DNA of 64,000 nucleotides. It comes from Pyropia haitanensis (taxonomy: Eukaryota; Rhodophyta; Bangiophyceae; Bangiales; Bangiaceae). Location: the NCBI GenBank assembly GCA_008729055.1, contig SDUX01000002.1, positions 2,507,874 through 2,571,873 of the forward strand, in the 5' to 3' direction. Of this stretch, positions 34,209 through 46,041 are shown one piece after another. The position numbers and the translations under genes were made by a program. Position 1 is the stretch's first letter. Every line of letters begins with the position of its first letter. The notes below the pieces were generated by a model. The model was not told where the DNA came from. It did not search any database and was given only the letters and a program-made list of their open reading frames with translations.

Positions 34209-34782
34209 TGCCTCGCCGACGGGGTGGCCGGGACACATCCACGGCCACGCCGGCGCGGCTACCGCGGCGGGCGGCGACGGCGGCGGCGGCGGCGGCGGCG
34301 GCGACAGCCAGCCGTCGCGCAAACAAACGGCGGCGGCCGCCGGTGGGGGGTCTGCCGACGGCGCCGCGGCGGCGGCCCTGCTGGCGCCGCCACCGCCGCC
34401 GCCGCCGCCGCCGCTGGCAGGTGGCGTCCCTGCTCTGGCGGCCGTGTCCACGGCGGCGGCAGCCTCGGATAACGGGTCCCCCCGCCCCCCCCCCCCCTCC
34501 CCCCGGCCGGCGCTGCGCGCCGCCGCGGCTGGCGGCGCGGCGGCGGCTGGCCGGCTGCCGTCGGCGGCCGCCGCCGCCGCCGCCGGCTCCGCCGCCGCCC
34601 AGCGCACGCCGGGCGGCGGCGACGGCGCCGCCGCCGCCGCCGCCGTTGCCGCCGTCGCCGCCGGTGCGGCCGGGGCGGCTGCCGCCGCCGGCGCGGCGGC
34701 GGCGCGCGCCGCCGACGGGTGCCGCGGGAAGCCAGCCGCCGGCACGGGTGGCCCGCCGCCGACGGCGGCCACGCCGGCGGGG

Positions 34783-34819
<37 letters not shown>

Positions 34820-35474
34820 AGCGCGTGCCCGCGGGTGTCGGCACGCCGCCGCCGCCGTCGCCGCCGCCGCCGCCGCCCCCTCCGGTGTGGTCCCGCCCAC
34901 ACGCACACGGCGCTCGCGCGGCAATGATCCACGCGTGGATGCCGTCGGCGCGGTCGAGGTACTCGCGCGCCTTGCGCCGGAGCGCCCGCCGCGCGTCGGG
35001 CACCCGCTCCGCGCGGCGCGCGCGGAGGAGGGCGTCGACGGCCAGGACGTAGGCTGCGGCCAAGGTCCAGGCGGGGACACAAGCGCGAGGAAAAAAAAGA
35101 GAGCGCACATCAGCCAGGGGAAAAAAACGCACGCCGGTCGCCCGCGATGCAGGGGGAACGCCACCAAGCAAGGAGGCAGCCACGAGTTAGCGCGCGCTGG
35201 CTTGGCCCCGCCGGACACGCCCCCCTCCCGCGGGCCCCGCAGCAGCCGTCTTCCCTCGCCGTGGACCGTCGCCCCCCTCCGCGCCGCCGCCGTCACCCCG
35301 CCCTCCCTGTCCGTACACTTGTACGCTTCCCGCGCGTGCGCCGCCGCGGCGGCCTCGCTGCCCGCCTCCACCGCCGCCCCGTCGGCCGCCACCGCCACCG
35401 TCGCGAGGCGCACCGCCTCCTCCGCGGCGGCGGCGGCGTCCCCCCCGCCTCCCCCCCCCCTCCTCCGTCCACCC

Positions 35475-35521
<47 letters not shown>

Positions 35522-35893
35522 CACCGTCACCGCCGTCCCCGCCGTCGTCCCCGCCGCCGCCGCCGCCGTCGTCACCGCCGCCGCCGCGGCTGCCGCCTCG
35601 GGCGACGAGGAGCTGCTCGACAGGTGCCGGTCGGCGGGGACGCCCACCCCGCCGGGGGGTGTCCCCGCCCCGCCGGGCGACGGCAGCCCGCCACTGGCGG
35701 GCCACCCGACCGCACCGGCTGGCGGCAGCGGGGTGGCGGGGGGGGTGCCGCGGCTGCCACCGCCGCGGGGGGTGGGGGGAGGGGGGAGGGGGTGGGGGAG
35801 GCGGCGATGGGCAGCGCCGCCGCCGCCGCCGTCGCCGCCGCCGCAGCCGCCGCCGCCGGCGACGCCGCCGGTGCGGCCGGCGACGCGCCGGCA

Positions 35894-35930
<37 letters not shown>

Positions 35931-36030
35931 CGCCGCCCGCCGCGCGTGGGCGCGTCGGCTTGCGCCGGCGTGCGCGGAGGGCGCCCGCGAGGGAGCGGCG
36001 GCGGCCGTCGGCCGCATCGACAATCCCCAT
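33870..36030 (-). CDS. MIT-domain protein
   Basis: Exon 1 runs 36030-35317 from an ATG (MGIVDAADGRRRSLAGALRA). Exon 2 runs 35053-33870. The 263-base intron has a GTACGG donor and a GCCGCAG acceptor. The junction rebuilds a complete MIT domain: EEAVRLATVAVAADGAAVEA, HAREAYKSYVLAVDALLRAR, RALRRKAREYLDRADGIHAW. MIT three-helix bundles bind ESCRT-III tails and recruit Vps4, spastin or related proteins; the endosomal role is inferred from that. The rest is low complexity except for a Cys-rich stretch (VGCGGCRHPTHRSCGC) and a terminal GGAYHYRNVTTCTDPRRGTQ...ELVLRPW, which I do not recognise. One base is missing in the G runs around 35765-35797, breaking the exon 1 frame. Confidence 0.75.
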
Positions 36031-37487
36031 GGCGGGGCGGGCGTGGCGGCAGCCGCGGCGTGGGGGGGCAAGGGGGGGGGGGGGAGAGCGTGCCGACCGG
36101 TGGGGGAGTGCGGGAGGAGGGTACGCGCGGGGGTGGGGGGAAGGGGGGGGGGGGGGGGAAGGGGGGGGGTACGCGGAGAGAGAGTGGGGGGGGGGGGGGG
36201 GTGTGTGAGGGGCGCACGGGAGGTAGGGTACGGCGGATGGGGGACAAGAGGGGGCCAGAGGGCAGGCGGGCGGGGGAGGAGGGCGCGCCGCGCGGCGCGC
36301 GGCGGCGGGTGCCGCCGCGCCGACCGCGGCCGCTCCAGCAGTGTGGCCGGTGCCCGCGGCGGCGGCGGCGGCGCGGGCGGCGGGCGGGCGCGGGCGGCGG
36401 CCGCGACGGCGCGGCCGGGGGGGGGCGCACAACCCCGCTGGGCGCCGCCGCCGCCGCCGCCCGCCGCCGCGGCCGGGCGCGCCGCGGCGGCCGCGGCCGC
36501 GACAAGAAAAAAAAAAAAAAAAAAAAGGCGGGCGTGGGCCGCCTCGGCAGGCCGGGCGCTGCCCTCCCCCCCCCCCCCCCCCCCCCCCGCACCTGTCTCC
36601 CCCCCCCGCCGAGCGGCGGGCGGGCAGACGGCCCGCGGCGGCAGCGGCGTCGCGTCCGATGTTGGGGATCCGTGCGGGGGCGGTCGGGTCATTGGGGCGG
36701 CGTCGGCGGGCGCCGCCCGCGCAGCGGCGGGGGTGTTTTGGCAGCGCAACGCGGGCACAGCGGCGGCGGGGCGGTCCGGCGCCGCGGAAACGCGTCTGGG
36801 GAGAGACTGGCAGGGGCGCTCCCGGTGGTGCGTGCGGGGGGGGGGCCCCCACCGTGGCACCGCTGCGTGCGTGCCTCACTCCCGTTTACCACCACGCGCT
36901 GTGCAGGGGCCATCCGCTCTTGGTTGCTGCCGGCTGGCGGGGGAGTTTGGGAGGGGGGGGGCTCTTGTGGTGCCAGGGGGGAGGGGGGGGGGGCGCCCGT
37001 GACCGCCGCCCGCGGTCCGACGTGGGAGAAAGCGCGGGCCCAATGGGCGGCGGCCGCCACCTGCGGACCCCGCCGCCGCGCTGTCTCCTCCACGCGTACA
37101 CCCTCCACACCGGCACGGTGGCTGTCAGTCGGTCGGTCCACTGGACTGTCCGCGACCGTCGTCCCATTGGGGCGTGTCTTGCAGTGTCGGCGTCCGCCAC
37201 TGCACGCGGGGGACACAGCCCGGAAATCTGGACGCTGCAAGGCCCACCCTGCTGGGCCAATCCCATCGCCAAACAGCGCGGTGGGCACGACCGCCGCCAC
37301 CGAAAAGTGCTGTTTTTTTTTGTGGAGGGGGATCCACCCGGTCCAACCGCCCGTGTCTGTCCGTACGCGACACGCGGGCACCCCCCCCGCGGGCACCAGC
37401 GCAGGTCTCCGTCCCCGCGGCCCACTGCGCTGGTCTGGCACGGTGACCCCCGCCGTCCCCCCCCCCCCCCCCCCCCCATTCCTCCTC
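36031..37487. other. Divergent intergenic region with homopolymers; no gene recognised
   Basis: Separates the MIT gene (-) and the exopolyphosphatase gene (+). It holds a 19-base A-rich run near 36509 and C/G runs at 36150, 36190, 36568 and 36950. The lower-GC part, about 37080-37450, is the likely promoter of the plus-strand gene (inference). Confidence 0.35.
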
Positions 37488-37600
37488 ATGCCGCCCGCCC
37501 GCGTCATCCCCCATCGCCGACTGCTGGGCACCACCACCCCCTTCACCACCACCCTCCCCGCGTTTGTCCCCCCGTCGGTCGTTGCGGGCCGCGGCGGCAG

Positions 37601-37631
<31 letters not shown>

Positions 37632-37660
37632 GCCGCCGCCGCCGCCACCCCCACCGCCCC

Positions 37661-37697
<37 letters not shown>

Positions 37698-38223
37698 GCC
37701 GCCGCCTGGTCCCGGCGGCTGCCGTGTCGCCCCCACCGCCGCGGCGCGGCGGCGTCGTCGCCCCGCGGCGGCCGCCAGTGGCGGCCGCGCCCAGCGGCCG
37801 GCGGCGCGGCGCGCCCGGCGATGGGCGCTCCGCCGGCCGCCCCGCCGGCCGCGGCGGCCGACACGGCCCGCGCGGCGCTGCGCGCGGCGGCCGCCGGCCT
37901 GGCCGCCACGGTGGCGCCCCCCCCCCCGTCCGACACGGCTGGCGGTGGGGATGACCCCAACGGCGACGGCCCGCCGCCGCCGCCGCCGCCGCTGACCATC
38001 GTCCTCGGCAACGAGTCGTGTGACCTCGACTCGGTGGCGTGCGCGGTGGCGCTGGCGCTGGCACTGGCGGGGCCCCCCGGCGGTGGCACCCGTGCCGCCG
38101 CCGCCGCCCTCCCGCTGCTCCACGTGGACCGCGCGGACCTGCGGCTGCGGCCAGACGTGACGTACGCGCTGGGGCTGGCGGGCATTGCCGTCGACGACCT
38201 CGTCTGCACCGCCGACGGGGTGC

Positions 38224-38258
<35 letters not shown>

Positions 38259-38597
38259 ACGCCCGCCCGCGGTGGTCTGGCGGTCCTCGACGCGCTCGTC
38301 GCGGCAGTGGCGGCGGCGCCGCCGCGGGCCGACCCCCCCCCCCGCGGCGTGTCGCTCATCCTCGTTGACCACAACACGCTGCACCCCGCCGCGGCGGGCC
38401 TCGCGCCCGCCGTCACCCGCATCATCGACCACCACGCGGACGGCGGCGCCTTCCCGCACCTCCCCCCCGACCGCCGGACGGTCACGCCCGTCGGCAGCTG
38501 CGCGTCGCTCGTCGCGGCCACCCTCCTGCCGGCGCTCGCCGACGCTGCGTCCGACGCCGACGCTGCCGCCGCCGCCGCCGACGCCGCCGCCCCGCCC

Positions 38598-38628
<31 letters not shown>

Positions 38629-39442
38629 GGGTCGTCGCCGCCGCGACGCTGCTGCTGGCGGCGGTCGTGGCGGACACGGCCAACCTGTCGCCGGCCGTTG
38701 CGCGCGCAACGCCGGCGGACGGGGCGGCGGTCGACGCGCTGGCGGCGGGGCTGGCCGCCGCGCACGCGGCGGTGGCGGCGGCGGCGGCGGCGGATGGCGG
38801 CGGCGGCGGCGGCGGCGGGGCGTACCCGCCGCCGCTGCCACCGCTGGGCGACTTGTTTGCCGAGCTGTCCCGCCGCAAGGCGGCGCAGGCCGCGTTTTCG
38901 GGCGCCGACCTGTGCCGCCGGGACTTTAAGGCGTACGCCGTTGGCGGCGGTGGGGGGGGGGTGGCGGCTGGACGCTGGGCGTGTCGAGTGTGGGCCTGCC
39001 GCTGGCGGACTGGGCCGCCCGTGATGGCGTCGACGGCCTGGTAGCCGCGGTGGTCGACCACGGCCGCCGCGCGGGCGTGGCGGTGATGGTGCTCATGGTC
39101 TCCTACACGCCGAGCCCGCCCGCCGACGCCGACGCCAACGCCGACGCCGACGCCGACGCCGCCGGGGGGGACGGCGGCGGCGGCGGGGGGATGGTGCGCG
39201 AGATCGCCGTCGTCCCCGTGGCGGCGCGGGACGCCGCCGCCGCGGCGGTGCGCGCGGCGCTCGACGCGCCCGCGGCGCGCCTGTGCCTGTCGCCGCTGTC
39301 GCTGCCGCGGCCGGCGGCGGCGGCCGCCGCACCCGCCGCCGGGGGGGGGGTGTGGGCGCGGCGGCAGGGGAACGTGGGCGCCAGCCGCAAGCGCCTCGTG
39401 CCGCCGCTGCTCGAGCGCCTCGTCGACGGCAAGAGGTCGTAG
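37488..39442 (+). CDS. DHH-family phosphoesterase, exopolyphosphatase/prune type
   Basis: The ATG at 37488 begins MPPARVIPHRRLLGTTTPF and may be a plastid or mitochondrial presequence; an ATG near 37820 would give a shorter form. The DHH core shows all metal motifs in order: ESCDLDSVACAVALALAL (motif I), SLILVDHNTLHP (motif II), TRIIDHHADGG (motif III, DHH) and VVADTANLSP (motif IV). The DHHA2 domain follows (LGDLFAELSRRKAAQAAFSG; LCRRDFKAYA; LGVSSVGLPLADWAARDG; VAVMVLMVSYTPSP). The protein ends LERLVDGKRS. Domain order and motifs fit PPX1/prune enzymes, which hydrolyse short-chain polyphosphate or nucleotide substrates. The frame is lost at the G run 38952-38961, one base short, in the middle of DHHA2. 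Ala/Gly inserts lie between motifs. Confidence 0.88.
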
Positions 39443-40228
39443 CTGGGTCCCCGGCTGTTTTTTTTTTTTGTCTTTTTGAACTGCCGCGGGGGGGGGGGGG
39501 GGGGCGGGGGGGGCGGGGCAGGCGTTCATCCTTGTCACCTCGGAGCTCTGTGCTCCCCCCTAATTTTTTTTTTTTTGTAGGACGGGGCCCAGCAGCGGCC
39601 GCGGCGATCCTATTGCAATGTACCCGGCGCCTACTGCCCGCTACCTCCACCCCATCAGTGAGGGAAAGAGGGGGGAGGAGTGGGGCGTGACGTCCAGGAT
39701 CGCGCCCTGCCAGGAGATGCGTCGGCCCGCGCTGATCGCAGCCGCTCTGGGTTCTTACGTGCTCAGCGAAATCCTGCCAGATCGTCACCAATTGAATACA
39801 TCATCATGCAGTTCCCCTTTTCGTCCAGTCACCTCGGTGCACCAGCCAAGTTCCAAACTCACGCGGCAAGTCCCACTGAATTGTGCAAATCCACGAATTA
39901 TAGTTGTAATTGTACGATTGCATGCCTGGCAAATCGCCGCTTGCCCGGATCCCGCCGCTCCGTCCCGGTCGCGCCCATCGCGCGCGCGCTGGGCGCTGCT
40001 CCAGCCCCGCAGCCACCACCCTCGTCCGCGTCCACCACTTCCCCCCCCCCCCCCCCCCCCCCCCTACGCGGCGGCCAACGCCCCCGCGGGGGCCCCTGGC
40101 CATCGCGCCCTCGCCCCGCACCCGCGGCACCGACACCACCACCGTCGATTGAGCCGACTGCCTCCCGCACCTCCCACCCCCCCCCCCCCCCCCCCCCCCT
40201 CCCCCCCCACCCCCCCGGGGCGGCCGCC
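39443..40228. other. Intergenic; 3' region of the exopolyphosphatase gene and promoter of ARP4
   Basis: T runs (39460-39470, 39564-39576) and a G run (39488-39508) follow the stop codon. A lower-GC stretch at about 39760-39930 contains no recognisable gene. The 60 bases before the ARP4 ATG are almost all C. Confidence 0.35.
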
Positions 40229-41083
40229 ATGTCCGCCGCCGGCAAGCCCCTCGGCGGCGACGACGTGACCGCCGTGGTCATTGACAGCGGCTCGCTCTAC
40301 ACGCGCGCCGGCTACGCCGGCGACGACCACCCGCTCGCGCTCATCCCGTCGGCGGTGGGCACGCCCGTGGCGGCCAGCCCGCCGCCGGTCGTGGCCGTTG
40401 CCGAGGCGGTCGGCAGCCGGCCGCCCCCCCCCCCCCCCCCCCCCTCCTCGTCGGCGACGCCCTCCACCGCGCCGGCGGCCGCACCACCGACATCACCCGC
40501 GTGTATGCCCCCCCCGACGCGGCGGGCGCGACGCCCATCGCGTCGTTCCCCGCCTTTACCGCCGTCCTCCGCTCGGCGCTGGCGGCCATCCGCTTCCCGC
40601 CGTCGGCGGTCGCGCCCGACGTGCCGCCGCTGATGCTCGTCGAGCCCAGCCGCCGCTGGTCCTTGCGGGAGCGGACGGCGGTGGCGGGCTTGACGTTTGA
40701 AGGGGAGGCCGTGCCGGGCCTGTTTTTCGCTCGCGGCGCGGTGACCGCCGCGTTTGCCGCGGCGCGCACGACGGCGCTGGTGGTGGACGTTGGCGCGGGG
40801 GGGGTGGCGGTGACGCCCGTCGTTGAGGGCTACGCGCTCCACAAGAGCGGCGCCGTTGGGACGCTGGGGGGGGACGCGATGACCGCCGAGGTGGGGCGGC
40901 TGCTCGCCGCCGCGGCGGGGGGGACGTCCGCGCGGGGCACGAGTTTACCAAGCGGCCCAGGGGGGGGGGGGGGGGGACGCTGCCGCCGCCGGCGGCCCCA
41001 CCACCGCCACCGCCGCCGCTGCCGCCGCCGCCGCCGACCCGCGGGTGCCGCCAGGCAATGGCGCCGCGGCCGCCGGCGGCGAC

Positions 41084-41123
<40 letters not shown>

Positions 41124-41845
41124 GTGCGCCCCCCCCTCCCCCCCCCGGGGCCCCCCCCCCAGGCCCGCGCAAGTACGACGCGTACCCCGTCCCCCCCCCG
41201 CTGGCGTCACGCCCGCCCACACCGCCTGGTACCGCTCCCGGGTGGCGGAGGACGCCAAGGCGGCGCTGCTGTTCATCCCCCCCCCCGGCGCGCTCCCCCC
41301 CCCCCAGGCGGGACCACCCCCTACGAGCTCCCCGACGGGCAGGTCGTGCGCGTGCCGACCGCCGCCCTCACCGCCATTGGCGACCGCCTCGTCGCGCCGG
41401 CGGCGCCGCTCCTCGCCGCCGCCGCCGCCGCGGCCGCCGCGGACGAGGCGGGCGCCGACCCGGCCGCCGCCGCCGCGGCGGGCGGCAGCACCGCCGCCGC
41501 CGCCGCCGCCGCGGCGGGCGAGTCCCTCCCCTACCAGGCCGCCGCGGTCATTGCGCGGTGCGACGTGGACGTGCGGCGGGACCTGTACGCGGCGGTGGTG
41601 CTGGCGGGGGGGGGGTCGTCACCCGCGGCCTCGTCGACGCGTTTGGCCGCGCCCTGACCGCGTCGTGCCCGCAAATGTACAAGTGCCGGGTGGTGCCGCC
41701 GCCGCCGGGGGTGGTGGAGCGGGGGGCGGGCGCGTGGATTGGGGGGAGCATCATGGCCAGCCTCGGCACGTTTGGGTCGCTGTGGGTGGGGCGGCGCGAG
41801 TGGGAGGAGGAGGGCGAGCGGGTGCTCCACCAAAAGTGCCAGTAG
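40229..41845 (+). CDS. ARP4: Actin-related protein 4 (Arp4/BAF53)
   Basis: The ATG at 40229 gives MSAAGKPLGGDDVTAVVIDS, followed by GSLYTRAGYAGDDHP, the first phosphate loop of actins. Then come MLVEPSRRWSLRERTAV, a second phosphate-loop region (TALVVDVGAGGVAVTPVVEG), GHEFTKRP, AWYRSRVAEDAKAALLFIPP, YELPDGQVVRVP, and a C-terminus WIGGSIMASLGTFGSLWVGR...ERVLHQKC. That last stretch is diagnostic of Arp4/ACTL6 rather than conventional actin. Arp4 is a nuclear subunit of INO80, SWR1, NuA4 and SWI/SNF complexes. Ala/Pro inserts enlarge the protein. Six frame changes are needed, all of one missing base in homopolymers: about 40424-40444, 40917-40923, 40960-40976, 41191-41199, 41277-41305 and 41606-41615. 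Confidence 0.88.
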
Positions 41846-42584
41846 GAAGGGGGGGAGGGGGGGGGGGGGGGGAGCGCGTTTCGGGGTTGAGGGGAGGGGG
41901 GTTGGCTGCGCCGGGGGTGGTGGTGGGCTCCTGTTTTCTTTTTTTTTTTTGGTGCGCCATGTATGTACACGCGATGACTCTCCATGTCTCCTCACTGGCC
42001 TGCTGACTTGTGTTGCTGCCGCCGGCCGATCGCGGCGGGGCGGGGACGTACCCGTTCGTCGGGGCCGTCCCGAGGTGGCGGCCACGGGTGGCCCCGCCCG
42101 CGTGTGCTCGCGGTTCGCCTCGGGTCCTCACGGGCCGGTCGCGGCCGCGGCTGGTCGGCCCCTCTGCCTGTGTCTCTGGGTGGTGGCTGGGGGCTGTGCG
42201 GGGGCTCCTCGGCGAGTGGTTGTAGCGACACACTTTGCACTTGACAGCGGCCATGCACCCGGAAGAGCACACCCTGCCGGTCCCTCTTACGACACAGCTC
42301 CCGACGCGGCGTGCGCTCTCTTCGTATGGATCCACGCACCTACGCGGCGAGGTCATGCAGCTTGGGAATGCAGACAATAATTTACGCGGTCTCGGCTCGC
42401 TTGCTGTTCCCGCCGCCGCCCTTGCGCCCAACCCGGAGCTTGACGGCATCCCCCTTCCCCCCGCCCCCCCCCCGCCCCCCTGCACCAGGCGACGACAGCG
42501 CCGGCGCTCACCCATGATGGTACCCCGACGGCGCCGCCACGGCGCGCCCGAAAATGCGCACCGGCCGCCCCCCCCCCAGCCGTG

Positions 42585-44607
42585 AGGGGTCCCCCCACGG
42601 CCCGGCCGGGGGTACCCCCCCCCCCCCTCCCCGCCCACGCCCCCCCCCCGTGGCCGCGGCACCGAGCTAATCGCCACCGCCGAGCGGAAGACCGCAAAGA
42701 GGCCATCGTCCGACGCGTCGGGCCGCTCGTCCCCGTCCGCCGCGCCGCCCCCGCCCGGCCGTAGCGGCAGCTGTGACGTGGACGCCCACGGGCGGGGCGC
42801 GTCGGCCGCCGCCGCGGGCGTCACGGGCAGCGCGCCGGCCGACGCCCACGGCGGCAACGCCGTGGCGGCGGCCGCCACGGGCGCCGCCGCCCCCGCCATC
42901 GCCACGGTCAACGGCCGCCGCGGCGGCGCGGCGGCGGCCGCGGGTGGCCCATCTGCCGCCGGCGCCACCGGCAGGGTGGCGCACGGCGACAGCCGCTCGG
43001 ACGGGTCGCTGTCGAGCGAGTCCGTGTCGGTGGCACAGGACGCGTCGCGGCTGCTGCAGCCGCTCTGCAGCAGGTGGCTGTGGTGGGCGCTGCTCCGGGA
43101 GCGGCTGGAGCGGCTGCTGCTGCTGCTACGGCTGCTGGCGCTGCTGGCGCTGCCGCGGCTGCCGTGGCGGCCATCCCCAAACAGCGACCGCTCCTCCACC
43201 GCGTCCGTGACCGCGCCACGCGCGACGGGAAACCCCGTCGCCATCAGCAGGCTGCCGTCAAAACCGCCTGCCCCAGCGCGGGTGGACCGAAACGGCACCG
43301 ATGCCCCCGGCGCTGCCGGCAGCGGCGGTGGCCCCACCGCGGCGCGTCGCCCCACGACCGCCGCCGGTGGCGGCAGCCACCCCCCGTCCGACGTGGCCGC
43401 CACGGCCGGCCGCTGCGTCGTCGGCTGCCGCGCGGGCCACCAGGGGGGTGGCGGCGACTCCCCGCGCGCCCCCACGGCCGGCGACACCGTCCACACCCCG
43501 TGGCTCAGCCGCCGCACGCCGCCACCGCCACCAGACCCGGCCGTCACTGCCGCCGCGGCCGCCGCCGACGCGCCCGGCGGCGGCGGCGGCGCGTGCGGGG
43601 TCCAAGCTGCCAACGCCGCGGCGGCGTCCGCCCCCACCACGGGCGGCGCGACGGCCGCCCCCCCGGCGGCCACGTCTGCGGCGGCGGCGGCAGCCGCCAC
43701 CGCGCCCGCCCCTGGGGGCACGCCCGCCGCGGCGGCGACGGCGGCGAGCGCAGACAGCACGGCGACGGCCCACGCGTCGACGGCGCCGCCCAGGCTCTGC
43801 AGCTTCGCGTCCGCCGCCGCGACCGCCGCCGCCGCCGCCGCTCGCGCCGCGGCCGCGTCGGCCGTCGCGGCCGCGAGGCGGCTGCGCAGCGACGCTACGC
43901 TGTCGGCGGCGGCGGCGTTGGCGGCCAGCGGGGTCGGCGGCGGGGCGTTGGCGGCGGTGGACGAGAGGCGGGCCGGCACCATGCCCACCCCGCGGGACGC
44001 AACGGCGGCTGCCGCGGCGACCGCCGCCAGCAGGTGTGGGTGCGCCACCTCTGCCGCGGCCGCCGCGGCCGTGACGGCCGCCCGGTCGGCCGGCGCCGCC
44101 GTCGCGGCGGCGGCGCCCCCCCGCGGGGGCTCCTCCATGGAGGATGGTGGTGGTGGCGGTGGCGGTGGGGGCGGCAGTGGGACTTCCCCACCGCTGTCCC
44201 CGCCGCCCCCCCGTGGCCGCCGCCGCCGCACAATGCCGCCCAGCGGTGGGGATGTGGGTGTGCGGGCGGCACCCGCCGCGGCGGCGGCGCCGCTGCCGGC
44301 GCTACCGGCCCTTTGCCCGCTGCTCAGGCGGCCGCTGCTGCCGCCAAGCTCCTCCCCCGACACGTCGCTGGGGTCCATGCCGGGCGCGTAGCGGCCGCCC
44401 ACACCGCCGGCGGGCGGCCGCGGGGGGTGGCCACCGCCACAGACGCCATGGGCGGGTGGCCACGGGCGTTCCAGGGGTGCCGCCGCCGCCACCCGAGGGC
44501 GCGCCGCCGCCGCCCCCGCCGGGTGACGGCTGGCGCTGCCTGGCCGCCCCGCCGCCGCCTCCGCCATCGACGGCGGCAGGGGCGGCACGTGGCCGCCGCC
44601 GACCGAC

Positions 44608-44645
<38 letters not shown>

Positions 44646-44869
44646 CTTGGCGGCCAGCGCCGCGGCAAAGTGCAGGTGCCGGCTGGTCGTCGCCGCGCCA
44701 GCCGCGGCGGCGGCGGCGGTAGCGGCGGCGGGAGCACCACCGGCCGGGGCGGCTCGCGATCGGCGTGACCGGCGACGGCTACGGGCGGCCGCCCGGGGGG
44801 GGGGGGGGGCGGCGGCACCGGCGGGGGGGCCACGCCGGGCGGCCCCACCGGCGACGACATCGCCGCCAT
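42585..44869 (-). CDS. Ala/Ser-rich protein of unknown function
   Basis: The ATG at 44869 (MAAMSSPVGPPGVAPP) is followed by a G/C-run break near 44808-44819; one base restores the frame that stays open for over 700 codons. Visible features: SRHLHFAAALAAKGA near the start, an Asp/Ser patch (MDPSDVSGEELGGSSGRLSS), a long Ala-rich predicted coiled coil (ADSVASLRSRLAAATADAAA through DAKLQSLGGAVDAWAVAVLS), a Ser/Arg-rich stretch (SSASSRSSSSSRSSRSRSS) and an acidic patch (DASDDGLFAVFRSAVA). I do not recognise a family. The stop codon is unresolved because C runs follow around 42460-42620; the left boundary given is approximate. It converges on ARP4. Confidence 0.45.
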
Positions 44870-45680
44870 GAGGGACGAGCAAGGGAAAGAGGACGCAGGC
44901 GGGAGACAAAGGGCAAGGGGGTAGGAAAGGAGGGGCAAGGGGGTTGGATAGGAGGGGCGAGGGTTCGGGAACGGACGGGCGAGGGGGTGGGATAGGAGGG
45001 GCGAGCGGGCGGGATGGGGTGGGGTAGCGGCCCACGGGTGGGGCAGCTGCGGGGGGAGCGAGGGAGGAAGAGAAGCTGGTGCGTTGGTGAGGACGGCGAT
45101 GAAGGGGGGGGTGGGTGGCGACACGAGTCGTGGGGAGCCGTCTGGACGGGACCGGAGCGGGCCGGGGAGAGGGGTGGGGGAAAGGACGCGCGCCGTCGTG
45201 GACGGAGGGGCGGCCCCGCGGCCAGGACACCGCCGCGCTGGCGGCGTCCAGCGGCGCGCGCGCGTCCGCCGCCGGCCCGCCGGCCGCCGACGCGCTGCCG
45301 CCGCCGGCAGCCGCACCCCCGGCCGGCCGCTGCCGCCGTGGCAGCCGCGCCCAGCCGGCAACGCGGCGGCCGCGCGACGCCCAGCGCGGGCGAGCCGCTC
45401 CGCCCGCGGCCGCGCCACCGCCGACAGCACCGCTCACGCAGGCAGGCGCGGCGCTACTACCACAGCCCGTTTGGGTGGCCACACCGCGGAGGGTGACGGG
45501 CGGGTGGGGCGCAAAGGGGAGGGGCGGCAGGGGGAGCTGCGCACCCGCGGCGGCGGCGGCGGTCACCCCGTCATTCGCAGCCGAATCGGCGGCGGCCCAA
45601 TGAATGAATATCCCGCGGGCACCCGCTGCGGGGCGGCCGCCGCGACCGCCGTTTGCGCGCGCACAACAGGTGGCGGCGAA

Positions 45681-45711
<31 letters not shown>

Positions 45712-46040
45712 GCGGGGGGGCTCGGGGGTGGGGGGGGGTAGGGTTTTGTGAATAGGAGAGTGAGCGAACGTGGAACCGAAGACCCACCCCCTCCGGCCTT
45801 CCACGGCTCCTCCAGCGCCTTTCAGCCGTACGTAGGTGGGCCCCCGCTCATCTCCCGGCGGCCGACTGACAGCTCCGAGTCGGCGAGGGGCGCCGTCGAG
45901 CCGAGAGGCGCCGCCGTCGTCGGCCGCAGGCGGCGCCCCTCCCCCGCGAGGGACGTATCTCGTTTGGAGATTTCGGGGAGTCGATACACCGAGAGGGGAG
46001 GGTACCGGCGCAGTGGGGCCATCGGCCAGTACCTTAGGAT
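44870..46040. other. Intergenic; long G run and left edge of a lower-GC island
   Basis: Upstream of the unknown minus-strand gene. Contains purine-rich sequence (44880-45080) and a G run of about 28 bases near 45685-45712. No gene recognised. Confidence 0.35.
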
Positions 46041-46041
46041 C
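46009..46041. repeat. Inverted repeat, left arm
   Basis: The reverse complement reads CTAAGGTACT then GGCC and TGGCCCCACTGCG. It matches the right arm at 47369-47401 at most positions. Weaker similarity continues into the interior (shared CCAGAGGCC block). Confidence 0.6.
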